45,814 nucleotides of DNA from Arcicella sp043769985 (GTDB taxonomy: Bacteria > Bacteroidota > Bacteroidia > Cytophagales > Spirosomataceae), in the NCBI GenBank assembly GCA_043769985.1, contig JAYVIV010000153.1, positions 1 through 45,814 of the forward strand, given 5' to 3'. Position 1 is the first letter of the stretch, and the number at the start of each line of letters is the position of its first letter. A program made the translations under genes and the position numbers. The notes beneath the pieces were generated by a model. That model had not been told where the DNA came from. It was given only the letters and a program-made list of their open reading frames with translations, and did no database searches. Positions 35,364 to 44,000 of the stretch are shown one piece after another.

Positions 35364-35378
35364 AGGATTGGGAAATTT

Positions 35379-35658
35379 TTAAAGTAACCCTTTTTGTATT
35401 TTATCAACTACTTTTTTGACTTCTTTATTGGATAATCCAAAAGATGAGGCAATTGTTGGGGCATCCATACCCATCTTTAACATACCCTTGATGAAGAGTG
35501 CCATTCCTTCTAATCTTCCTTCTAATTTTCCTTCCTTTATCATTAATTCGCCTGTTGTCATGGTTGCTTGTTCGGATTTTAGTGAAACTTTACGAAATAT
35601 ACTGACAATTTCTGGTTTAAAAAACTTATCATGTACGTTATCTATTGGTATTATTCAT
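35379..35658 (-). pseudogene. Decayed Rpn-family (PD-(D/E)xK putative transposase/nuclease) gene
   Basis: An intact 60-codon frame (35379-35561) gives a tail typical of Rpn proteins: repeated KEGKLEGRLEGM, then a helix-turn-helix-like APTIASSFGLSNKEVKKVV. Reading upstream in the same frame gives DNVHDKFFKPEIV, the usual Rpn N-terminus, with the nuclease core between the two missing. A start codon ATG at 35656-35658 (MNNTNR) is out of frame by one base. The gene therefore carries an internal deletion of most of the catalytic domain and a frameshift near its start. It lies between the AAA+ and nuclease genes of the restriction island. Confidence 0.7.
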
Positions 35659-35681
35659 TAAAAGTACGTGAGTAATTATTG

Positions 35682-36017
35682 TTAGAAATCATCATTAAAA
35701 AATGAAAATGCTCCAGATGGATAGAATTTTTTTTCTCCAAAATCATTAACTATTCCATAATGTACTCGAAACATTCCTCCTGCGAAATATTGTAATTTTT
35801 CAAGAAGATATATTTTATTCAAGCTAATACCTTTATAAGACATATAGTTTGCGTTAGTAAAAATTATTCTACTTTTTTTCGGTTCTTCAATTTTATTGTT
35901 TTTTAAAATAGCCTTGAATGTGAACGAATCACAACCTTTCTCTATTTCAGTATGTTCTTTGGTTTCTGGATTATAAATATGGTGAAATCCTGTCAAAATT
36001 ATGTCTCTGTGTTCCAT
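35682..36017 (-). CDS. Unknown protein inside the restriction-modification island (111 aa)
   Basis: No family recognised. It is a soluble, aromatic-rich protein with segments GFHHIYNPETKEHTE, KNNKIEEPKKSRIIFTNAN and FAGGMFRVHYGIVND. It has no signal or membrane segment. It starts 88 bases from the divergent HTH gene, and the shared upstream region carries a 16-bp palindromic repeat, so the HTH protein probably controls it. It may be an accessory protein of the island (anti-restriction, toxin or regulator), but nothing in the sequence decides this. Confidence 0.65.
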   Translation of the reverse strand: MEHRDIILTGFHHIYNPETKEHTEIEKGCDSFTFKAILKNNKIEEPKKSRIIFTNANYMSYKGISLNKIYLLEKLQYFAGGMFRVHYGIVNDFGEKKFYPSGAFSFFNDDF

Positions 36018-36041
36018 TTTTCCAATGTTTTTAGTTTTAAG

Positions 36042-36102
36042 TAATTATTCCATTTTGGCATAATGTAAAGTTATTAATAATTATTGCAAAATGGAATAAT
36101 TA
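36042..36102. promoter_or_regulatory. Perfect 16-bp operator-like inverted repeat, HTH / 111-aa gene
   Basis: TAATTATTCCATTTTG at 36042-36057 and its exact complement at 36087-36102, 29-base spacer. The right half ends three bases before the start codon of the HTH gene, and the left half begins 24 bases upstream of the divergent 111-residue gene. Two half-sites this far apart fit two bound dimers or a looped repressor, and the position over the start fits autoregulation. Confidence 0.7.
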
Positions 36103-36105
36103 TTT

Positions 36106-36333
36106 ATGAAAAAAACAATTTATACGCAACGGCGTAATCGCCTGTCAGAACAAATGATAAATGCGAGAGAAGAAGCTGGTTTATCACAACAAGAAGTTGC
36201 TAAAACTGAGATAGTTTCACAGAGTGAATTATCGAAAATTGAAAATGGGCAACGGAGAGTGGAGTTTTTACTACTTTTAGATTTAGCAAAATTATATGCT
36301 AAAAGTATTGATTATTTTCTTCCAAGAGAGTAA
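36106..36333 (+). CDS. XRE-family helix-turn-helix regulator (75 aa)
   Basis: A 75-residue single-domain HTH_3 protein: AREEAGLSQQEVAKTEIVSQSELSKIENGQRRVEFLLLLDLAKLY contains all four core helices, with a recognition helix around QSELSKIENG. It resembles restriction-modification controller (C) proteins in size. It is the only plus-strand gene in the restriction-modification island and begins at the end of a perfect palindrome, so autoregulation and control of the divergent 111-residue gene are likely. Whether it reaches the R2-like nuclease gene is unknown. Confidence 0.85.
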   Translation: MKKTIYTQRRNRLSEQMINAREEAGLSQQEVAKTEIVSQSELSKIENGQRRVEFLLLLDLAKLYAKSIDYFLPRE

Positions 36334-36386
36334 CAAAGTATAGAATTTATGGATAGTTTGTCACAGTTTGCACAGCACTTGTATTT

Positions 36387-36447
36387 AGACTGAGACATGC
36401 TTTATTTAGTGAAAAAACCAACCCAAATATTTAGCATATCACAGTCT
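36387..36447. terminator. Imperfect hairpin between convergent HTH and AAA+ genes
   Basis: Left arm 36387-36401 (AGACTGAGACATGCT) pairs with 36433-36447 at 13 of 15 positions, with a 31-base loop. It lies in the 182-base gap after the HTH gene and after the AAA+ gene (stop 36516) and could terminate either. It lacks a long T tract, so it is a weak call. Nothing else is seen in this gap. Confidence 0.4.
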
Positions 36448-36515
36448 TAGCCATAAATAATTCACTTAAACGTTTTATTTTGAGAAATGAAGTTTTTAAA
36501 AATTTATTGTTTACT

Positions 36516-37973
36516 TCATGGATGTGCATTTATAAGCGGTATTTTTAGATAATTCATGAAGCCTTTTATTTTCTCAAGTCCGTTATTTTCAAATAGTTCA
36601 TTAAAAGTAAAGTCGATTTCTGGTGCATCTAAAATTTTGTACTTGAAAATGCTTTCGGCTGATTGATGTTCGTCTTTAAAAATCTCTAACCATAAATAGA
36701 ACATTACTTTGCTCTGGAATTGGTCTAAGGAAATGGTGTTTCCATTAGAAGGGGACACAAACCGATTGCCAATTTGTTTGTCTTCTGATTTACAAACAAT
36801 AAGAATATTTTTATTGACTATTCTGATAAAATCTCCCCAATTATAAAGGTGTTTTTCGTCAATTTTGATTGTTAAGCTATTGGCATCATCCCAATCAATC
36901 CCAACATATTCCCAATCCCAGCGACGTTTAAAGGCTGAATCCATTGGGAAAAGTGATTGGTCGGATGTGTTCATGGTGGCGTAAATCAACAAATTGGGTG
37001 GCAAAATCAGTTGTTCTGAATTTGCTAAACCCTGCAATGCTAAATAATTTGCTAAATCTGTATTGGCATCAATAGGATAGTATGAATATCCTTCCGAATT
37101 GCGGTCCAGACATTGGAATAAATCTCCGAAGATTTGGGCACAATTTCCCCGATTTATCTCCTCAATTGCTAATAAATAATACTTGTCTTGGTTTTGTTTA
37201 GCTTTCATATAAGCCTTTGTAAATGCTTGTGGAATAAACTGATAGGTCACGTGCTTGCCATCCATCACGGGTTTATAGCCCCCTACAAAAGAATGATAAT
37301 CCGTATCTGGATGAAAAGTAGTGCGGATAACTTCTAAGCCGTTGTTATTGGCAAAATTTTGCATTGCCTTTGATTTGCCAGTGCCTGGCGAACCAAAGTA
37401 GATTTTTTGTTTTGATGCATCAATTTTAGAAAAATCAGTTGTATTTTCTATAGTTTCAGTTAATATTTCTGGTGCAGAAAAATATGTTTCATCATTTTTA
37501 GAAAAATCAAATGCAACAAAGTCATCATTTTCAGAGAAAATAACTATACTGCTATTAATGCTAAAAACTTCATATGTATCACTATTTTTTTTCTTCAAAA
37601 TAATTAGCCTGTCATTTGAATTTAAAGATCTCTTAAAATCTTGAATTGCACCTTCAAAAGTGATTTGTACATAATCATATGTATTTTGTGAATTTGGTCT
37701 TATAACAGTAAAACTTTCTTCATTAGCATATAAAGTTTTGAATCTATACCTCCACTTGTCAGAAAAAATACTTCTATATGGTATCGGGAAAAAGTCTTTA
37801 ACATCATCAATATTCTTTTGAATTGCTCTATTTTTTGACTGAACATTACCAAGTATTTTTATCATTAAAATAGCACTCACACTATCAAAGTCAATTTTAT
37901 TTTGGATACTACTTTGTATTTCATCTCTAATTCGATTCCAATCAGAAGAAGTTTTATAAGTTTTTAATGCCAT
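36516..37973 (-). CDS. McrB-like AAA+ NTPase subunit (LlaJI R1-like)
   Basis: A 485-residue protein with an N-terminal unique region (residues 1-180, probably target recognition) and a McrB-type AAA+ domain: Walker A GSPGTGKS (194-201), Walker B YYLLAIEEINRGN (265-277), the McrB signature in ATMNTSDQS (332-340; GTPase members usually have MNTADRS) and a sensor-2-like AFKRRWDW (347-354). McrB/LlaJI-R1 proteins use GTP to drive translocation coupled to cleavage by a McrC/R2 nuclease. Its start codon follows the upstream methyltransferase stop by one base (TAAaATG), so they are translationally coupled. The R2 partner is not adjacent but 1.2 kb downstream. Confidence 0.85.
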   Translation of the reverse strand: MALKTYKTSSDWNRIRDEIQSSIQNKIDFDSVSAILMIKILGNVQSKNRAIQKNIDDVKDFFPIPYRSIFSDKWRYRFKTLYANEESFTVIRPNSQNTYDYVQITFEGAIQDFKRSLNSNDRLIILKKKNSDTYEVFSINSSIVIFSENDDFVAFDFSKNDETYFSAPEILTETIENTTDFSKIDASKQKIYFGSPGTGKSKAMQNFANNNGLEVIRTTFHPDTDYHSFVGGYKPVMDGKHVTYQFIPQAFTKAYMKAKQNQDKYYLLAIEEINRGNCAQIFGDLFQCLDRNSEGYSYYPIDANTDLANYLALQGLANSEQLILPPNLLIYATMNTSDQSLFPMDSAFKRRWDWEYVGIDWDDANSLTIKIDEKHLYNWGDFIRIVNKNILIVCKSEDKQIGNRFVSPSNGNTISLDQFQSKVMFYLWLEIFKDEHQSAESIFKYKILDAPEIDFTFNELFENNGLEKIKGFMNYLKIPLINAHP

Positions 37974-37974
37974 T

Positions 37975-39024
37975 TTAGGATAAATAAGAGTTGAAAAAAT
38001 GTTCGATAACTGATTTTGCTAAGGTAACTGGTACAGCGTTGCCGATTAGTTTGTATTGAGTTGAATTAGAGAGATTTAACTCCTTAGATTTCGTATAATA
38101 ATCATCGGGGAATCCTTGAATTCTAAACCCTTCAAGTGGTGTTATACGTCTTATTCTTTCAGAATCCCAGTTTACCTTTGGACTTTCATAAGGGTTATTA
38201 CTTTGAATATAGGTTTCTGAATAGTAATTATCTTGATTAGCTCTATGCCATTTTGACATCGAGGCTGTTAAAGGTTTAGCTATTGGTCTATCTATTTGCA
38301 AATCTCCTGCCCATTTCTCATTTTTTCTTAAAACAGTTTCCCTTGTTTTGACAGGAATAAAATGAACTTCGTCAACATTTTTTTCAAGTAAATGCCATGT
38401 TGTAGGATATTTCCAATCTATTTGAGGAATGTGTTTTGGAAACCCAATTTTTAATTTATTTTCTGTATGTTGTTTATTTACACCACAAAAAAAAAGTCTT
38501 CTTCGTTGTTGTGGGACACCGTACTTATTTGCATTTAAGTCCCAAACATGAACATGATAACCTGTCCCTATTTCTTCTAACGCAGCTACCATTGCATTAA
38601 GGGTTGAGCCTTTATTAATAGTAGATAACTTTTGTACATTCTCTAAAACAAAAAAATTAGGGTTATGAAAATCCAGTATGTTGAGTATATCATAGAATAA
38701 TTCACCTCTTTCGTCTTCTAAGCCTTTTCGCATTCCAACATTAGAAAAAGATTGGCAAGGAAAGCCCCCAAAAAGTACATCAAAATCAGGTAATGATACT
38801 TTATCTTCACTTTCAATATCTTTAACCCTTATTTGCTTTACATCTTTTATATGAAATAAGGTTTTCCCATTTTTATGTACTTCTGCATAAAGTTTTTGTG
38901 CGTGGTTATCTATTTCGCAAAAACCTATATTCTTAAACTTGACATTTTTGATTTGTACGTTTTTAGTGGCTTCATGAAAACCTCCAATACCTGCAAATAA
39001 ATCTATAAACTTTAATTCTTTCAT
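37975..39024 (-). CDS. DNA (cytosine-5-)-methyltransferase, second of two
   Basis: 349 residues from the start at 39024 (MKELKFIDLFAGIGGFHEAT); an upstream ATG at 39060 lies inside the preceding gene and is disfavoured. Motif I DLFAGIGG (8-15), catalytic motif IV GGFPCQSFSN with Cys90, motif VI ENV (128-130), motif VIII QQRRR (172-176) and motif X GNAVPVTLAKSV are all intact. It would methylate one strand of the target of the restriction system. Two non-identical C5 methyltransferases in one island suggest an asymmetric target, as in LlaJI. It starts ten bases after the first methyltransferase and runs directly into the AAA+ gene. Confidence 0.95.
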   Translation of the reverse strand: MKELKFIDLFAGIGGFHEATKNVQIKNVKFKNIGFCEIDNHAQKLYAEVHKNGKTLFHIKDVKQIRVKDIESEDKVSLPDFDVLFGGFPCQSFSNVGMRKGLEDERGELFYDILNILDFHNPNFFVLENVQKLSTINKGSTLNAMVAALEEIGTGYHVHVWDLNANKYGVPQQRRRLFFCGVNKQHTENKLKIGFPKHIPQIDWKYPTTWHLLEKNVDEVHFIPVKTRETVLRKNEKWAGDLQIDRPIAKPLTASMSKWHRANQDNYYSETYIQSNNPYESPKVNWDSERIRRITPLEGFRIQGFPDDYYTKSKELNLSNSTQYKLIGNAVPVTLAKSVIEHFFNSYLS

Positions 39025-39034
39025 TATATAATTC

Positions 39035-40468
39035 TTATTTAAAGTCGTTGATAAAATCAATTACAGCTCTGATTCCTTGACCTATATTTCTTGCTATTAA
39101 AGGGCTAACAGCATTTCCAATCTGCCTATACCATTCATTTGGAGAGCCAGTAAAAAAGTAATCATCTGGAAAACCCTGTACTCTTGCCGCTTCTCTTGGC
39201 GTTAATCCACGTGCTTGCGTTGGATGTATGTACATATGACAGTCATAGTACATATGTGCAGTGATTGTTTTACTTGGTTCATTTGCCCTTAATTTAAAAA
39301 ACTTATCTTTAAATATGGCATTCCGATTTTTGTAAGGGTTTATGTCATCAATGGATTTTGCATCTGAACCTTCTCCTTGTTGCAATCTACTGTAAATCTC
39401 AATATCTCTATCATTGTTGTATTTGCTTTTATGATTTAGTAGGAATGGATATGAATTTGAGTTAATCAATTGGCTGTATTCTGTTGTTTTTGTTTTATTT
39501 TCAGTAATCGTAAATCCCCATTTTTCATTTTCAACATCTGTATTATTCCGTAATGTTTTAGCTTCCAATCTCGGTAAATCACCTATTGCATCCATTAAAC
39601 CAAATCTTGATTTTGATGGTGATTTTTTAACGTTACTCTCAAAAACAGTTGCTAATTGCTCAAATTCAAAGATATTATCAGTCTTATAACCAAACCAAAA
39701 AACTCTTTTTCTATTTTGAGGATAACCAAAATCCTTTGTGTTTAGAATATAAGGCTTAACGCTAAAACCAATCTCTCTAAAATCATTTTTAATATACTTT
39801 TCAAACTTCAATATGCCCTCCACATTCTCCATGACAATTAAACTGGCTTCTGATAGTCTTACGACCTCAATAAATTTTTTATACAAATAATTTCTTTCAT
39901 CATCAGGAACAGATTGCTTATTGGCATTACTAAATCCTTGACATGGTGGTCCACCTACAACGACTGAAACCTTGGGTATTTCGTGAGAATCAACATATTC
40001 AATTATATCACCCACAATTACCTCCTCTTCATTTAGGAATGGCCGATTAATTTTATAAGTTTGAATACTTTGCTCATTAAAATCAAGTGCTAAGAGAGGA
40101 GATAATCCAAATTTTTCTAATCCAATGGAAAGTCCCCCCGCTCCACAAAAGAGGTCAATAAATTTTATATCATTAGTGAACTTTAACTTTTCCTGTGATT
40201 CATTTCTAAAATTATGGCAAAACTTATTTACAGGACAATTATTACAGTCAGGAACTTCCGTACAATATGTTTTCCCATGTTGCGTAAATTCAGATTCCAA
40301 ACTTGATGAAACCGTACCTTCATTAAAACCGAATAAGCGATATTTGACTCTTTCTATGATGAATACATCATTATCATTATTTGGCTTATAAAGTATTTTA
40401 AAAAAATTAGGAATAAGGGAAGCTATTTCCTTTAATACTTGATTGTCAATACTTTGAATAATGGGCAT
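39035..40468 (-). CDS. DNA (cytosine-5-)-methyltransferase with N-terminal FeS-loop-like Cys motif
   Basis: A 477-residue C5 methyltransferase, first of the pair. The catalytic domain begins at about residue 101: motif I DLFCGAGGLS (105-114), motif IV GGPPCQGFSN with Cys176, motif VI ENV (214-216), motif VIII QNRKR (251-255), motif X GNAVSPLIARNIG. The first 100 residues are unusual: FTQHGKTYC (Cys69), then Cys75, Cys78 and Cys84 with spacing C-x5-C-x2-C-x5-C, close to the C-x6-C-x2-C-x5-C iron-sulfur loop that ends endonuclease III and MutY. This could be an FeS or zinc module used for DNA or target recognition; the glycosylase catalytic domain is absent. It is the second gene of the operon, 12 bases after the XRE gene. 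Confidence 0.95.
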   Translation of the reverse strand: MPIIQSIDNQVLKEIASLIPNFFKILYKPNNDNDVFIIERVKYRLFGFNEGTVSSSLESEFTQHGKTYCTEVPDCNNCPVNKFCHNFRNESQEKLKFTNDIKFIDLFCGAGGLSIGLEKFGLSPLLALDFNEQSIQTYKINRPFLNEEEVIVGDIIEYVDSHEIPKVSVVVGGPPCQGFSNANKQSVPDDERNYLYKKFIEVVRLSEASLIVMENVEGILKFEKYIKNDFREIGFSVKPYILNTKDFGYPQNRKRVFWFGYKTDNIFEFEQLATVFESNVKKSPSKSRFGLMDAIGDLPRLEAKTLRNNTDVENEKWGFTITENKTKTTEYSQLINSNSYPFLLNHKSKYNNDRDIEIYSRLQQGEGSDAKSIDDINPYKNRNAIFKDKFFKLRANEPSKTITAHMYYDCHMYIHPTQARGLTPREAARVQGFPDDYFFTGSPNEWYRQIGNAVSPLIARNIGQGIRAVIDFINDFK

Positions 40469-40480
40469 ATTATTTCATTT

Positions 40481-40819
40481 TTAAAACTCCAAAACCCCTT
40501 GTACGGTGTTTTTAGAGCGAATGTATTTAATTTTTTCTTCGGCAACTCTCAGCACTTGCTCAGAGATGGGTTCTTGGGCTAATTGATACGCCACACGGTC
40601 GGAGAGGAACGCCAATAGTAATTCTTCGGTATTCAATCCAAAGAGTTCCGCTAATTTTTCGATGTGTTCACGGTTCGGATTTCGGAGGTTTTTCTCCATC
40701 TTTGAGAGTGTGCTGGTGTCCACATCCAAAACCGCTGCCACCTTTCTCAAAGGCAGATTTTTCTCCTCACGGCAATGTCGTATCAATGCTCCAAAAGTTT
40801 CATGCGGTATGATTTGCAT
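40481..40819 (-). CDS. XRE-family regulator heading the restriction-modification operon (112 aa)
   Basis: The N-terminal 65 residues form an HTH_3 domain (FGALIRHCREEKNLPLRKVAAVLDVDTSTLSKMEKNLRNPNREHIEKLAELF) with a full helix-turn-helix. The C-terminal 45 residues (LLLAFLSDRVAYQLAQEPISEQVLRVAEEKIKYI) are helical and might mediate oligomerisation. The gene lies 12 bases before the first methyltransferase on the same strand, and a good Bacteroidota promoter lies upstream. A role as controller that times methyltransferase versus nuclease expression is likely but inferred from position. Confidence 0.88.
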   Translation of the reverse strand: MQIIPHETFGALIRHCREEKNLPLRKVAAVLDVDTSTLSKMEKNLRNPNREHIEKLAELFGLNTEELLLAFLSDRVAYQLAQEPISEQVLRVAEEKIKYIRSKNTVQGVLEF

Positions 40820-40859
40820 TATGGTAATGTTTGGAAATAATATTTTGGACTAATTTTGT

Positions 40860-40890
40860 CAAAAATATAATAATAAAAATTCATTAACAA
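40860..40890 (-). promoter_or_regulatory. Candidate promoter of the restriction-modification operon
   Basis: On the minus strand, -7 box TATTTTTG (40860-40867) and TTG (40888-40890) are separated by 20 bases, matching the Bacteroidota consensus. Transcription would start roughly 30-35 bases before the XRE start codon at 40819. It is the best-supported promoter in the window. Confidence 0.5.
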
Positions 40891-40908
40891 ATTTATAAGC
40901 ATAAATAA

Positions 40909-41004
40909 ATTAGACCACGGATTAAACAGATTTAACAGATTTACACAGATTTTTTAAATTTAATCTGTGTAAATCCGTATAATCCGTCCAATCCGTGGTC
41001 TAAT
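40909..41004. repeat. 43-bp hairpin, ACCACGGATT family, copy 1
   Basis: Left arm 40909-40951 and right arm 40962-41004 match at 37 of 43 positions with a 10-base loop. Arms begin ATTAGACCACGGATT and continue as degenerate ACGGATTAAA words, period about 10. It lies between the restriction-modification operon promoter and the 3' end of the SGNH/cytochrome gene (stop 41034). A second copy lies upstream of that gene. Confidence 0.9.
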
Positions 41005-41033
41005 GTAGGATTACAAACTTTCTACCAACCCCA

Positions 41034-44000
41034 TCACTTCTCCAAAGGATGCTCCATCAACAACTTCTCCGAAGTATAAATGTCCTTTTGGTTGACGGTG
41101 GCGGCTCTTACTGCCTTCACTTTTTCGGGGGTGATGGCGGAGGCTTTGTTGCCAAATGAATTTCTTACGTAGGTCAGCACTGCCGCTACTTCTTTGTCTT
41201 TCAACAATCCACCGAATGGGGTCATTGGCACTTGTCCTGCGTATTTTTTATCGTTTACTTCAATGGGACCGAGGAGTCCCTTCAAAATTATTTTGATTAA
41301 TCTTTCCTCATTTCCCAATATCCACGGACTGCCTACAATGGGCGGAAATTGCGATGCTGAAAGCCCAGCACCGTCGCCTTGATGGCAGGTGATGCAATAA
41401 CCTTCTTTGGCGTAAATGGTCTTTCCCATTTTGAAAAGTTCGAGTTCTTGCCCTTTCAAAAGTGTCACAACCGCTTCTTCTTTTTGTTTTTTCACTGATT
41501 TGCCACTGATATGAGCCACGGCAGTTTCATGGGCGTGAATCATCCAATCGTCCAAGGGCATTTTCTTTGCCTCCGCCAAAATGGGCAAGCCTTTTTCTTT
41601 CCCAATCCATGATGAAGCCACAATAGCATCCAAACGTACTCGACTGTTTTCGTCCTTGGCGGCTTGCGTTAATAAAGATGCTTGGTCTTTAACTTGATGT
41701 CCGGTGAACCGTAAAACCTCCACCGAAGCGGCTCTGGCGTGATAATCTTTGGCGTTAAGCATCTGACGTAAAAGGGTCTGATCAACTTTATTTAAACCCC
41801 AAGTCACCCACAAAGCCTCCAAAACGTTATGCTCGTATTGTGGGTCATTTTTATCTAAACTCGCTACCCATTTTGTAATTTTTGGTAAAACCTCCGCTGC
41901 ATTTCTCCCTCTCAATTCTCTACGTGTACGATAACGACTACGGTATTCGGGCAATTTTAAATTATCTAAAAGTGCTTCTACACTCGCTCCGTCTATCTTT
42001 GCGGGTATCACCAAGGGTCTGGCTGGATACGTTACCCGATAGACTCTACCGTGAACGTGGTCACGCAAGGGGTCACGGGCGTTGTGTTGCATGTGACCAA
42101 TCAGAATGTTGTGCCAATCCACGATGTAAAGCGAGCCATCGGGGGCAATTTCCATATCCACAGGACGGAAATTTCGGTCTTCGCTTATCACCAAATCTTG
42201 ACGAAATTTGGTTTTATAACCCGTGCCATCATCCACGACAGAATGCTGTTTTGTACCCAAAAATCCGATGGTATTATTGATGAGCATATCGCCCTGCACT
42301 TCATCGGGAAAATGACGACTCCAAAGAAATTCTAAGCCAGAAGTTGGTCTAACCATTTGGTCTTTTTGAATGAGTTGAACGCTTTTGTGGGTAGTTTCAC
42401 CGTATCTCGGTAAAACGGTTCCAGGCATCATCCAACGCACATCTGGGCTTGATGTTTCAGCAAAAAAAGGTTGTCCCCAATGGTCAAAAGCAATGCCCCA
42501 AGGGTTTGGGATAGATAATTGAGCGGTGCGTTCCAGCTTTTTTAATTGGGGGCTGTAACGATAAAAACCGCCATTGGTAGCTCGCATTGTTCCGTAAGAC
42601 GTTTCAATATTGGTATGTAAAAATACGCCTTCACCTGAATAAATTGCTCCCGATGGATCGGCACAAAAAGCGTGGCTATTATGGTGCGTATCGTGGTCGT
42701 CATAACCACTTAATATAATCTCTTTTTTGTCGGCTTTATCATCTCCGTTTGTATCGGTACATAACACTAAATTTGTCCCCTGCGAAACATAAACGCCTTC
42801 GGGAGTGATTTCAAAGCCTAATGGCAGGTGTAATCCGTCCACAAAAACGGTTTGTTTATCCGCTTTTCCATCATTATTAGTATCTTCCAAAATCAAAATC
42901 TTATCGTTTGGTTTAGCATCGCCAGGCTTGTAATGCGGATAACTCGGCATGGTGGCAACCCAGAGTCTGCCTTTATTATCGAACGACATCTGCACGGGAT
43001 TTGCCAAGTCAGTAAATTCAGTTTCGGAAGCAAAAAGTTCAATTTTATACCCCGCTGGCACTTTGAGTTTGTTGAGGGCATCTTGTCCGTAAAGATAAGA
43101 TAAACTACCATTTTGGGCTGGATTGAAATTGGTGATTACGGGTGGTAAAATGTTCGTTCTTTTATCAGCCGTTGCCACATCCATTTTTTGTCCCTTCGAG
43201 GTTGCTAACCAAATGGCAGAGTCTCGGATGGCAGTCATTTCACGAATCTTTTGAATTTCGGCAGGGTAATTATCAGGACCAAAAGGAGCATACCGACGAC
43301 CATATACGTGTACACCATTTGGGATTTTATAATCATTATGCCACATCCAGTTTTTCTCCATGACTGCCTCATGCACTAAGGTTCTGTTGTTTTCCTGGGA
43401 CGATTTTTTGCCAAAAACTACGTCAGAGAGCAAAATAGCCAACTTTTTATAACCCGCTTCGTTCAATTGTGAACCATCAAGCGTGAGGGCTTCGGGTGTG
43501 GAAGCGTACCATTGTTTTGAGGGAGTAAAGGCATCCACGAAAAGTACGTCATTACGTTGGGCAACTTCCCGCATGGCGTTTGTATAGAGCAAAAGGTTTT
43601 CGTTTTCCTTTTTCCCGTTCGGTAAATCATACTTTCCCGACAAATCCTCAAAAGCAATCGGTGAAACAAGTGCCAATTGTGGAGGATTGTTTCCATTGTA
43701 TTTTTGAGCTTTTGTGTGTTTGATAAAAGCCTCTAATTCAGCCTTATAATTTGCTAAACCAACCAGTCCCTGAAAAGATTCGCTATACCCAAAAAAGGCA
43801 ATAATCACATCGGATTTCAGCCTTGTGAGCCATTGGTCGGGAGCATCAAAAGTGCCTTCGCTGTTGGAATAATTGGCATATTCATTCTGAAATTTTTCTG
43901 CCCCAGGAAACGCCCACGGCAAATTTTTGGCAGAATGAGGTCGAAATCCTGGCGTATCTCCGCCATCGCACATATTGCGAATGAATAAATTATTTTCGGG

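Noticed and set aside
35416..35661. 81-codon plus-strand frame opposite the Rpn remnant
   Set aside because: It is the antisense of a recognisable Rpn-type sequence and contains the R2-proximal gene debris; no domain pattern of its own.
36516..40468. Interpretation of the AAA+ and methyltransferase genes as a BREX, DISARM or pure McrBC type IV system
   Set aside because: No PglZ, BrxL, helicase or PLD partners are present, and two cytosine methyltransferases argue against a methyl-dependent type IV system; the LlaJI-like set explains all parts.
40851..40858. TAATTTTG on the plus strand near the restriction-modification promoter
   Set aside because: It matches a -7 box, but no plus-strand gene follows; the minus-strand TATTTTTG with a correctly spaced TTG serves the operon better.
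41882..42280. 132-codon plus-strand frame inside the SGNH/cytochrome gene
   Set aside because: Opposite strand of a clear propeller/HEAT coding region; no supporting motifs.
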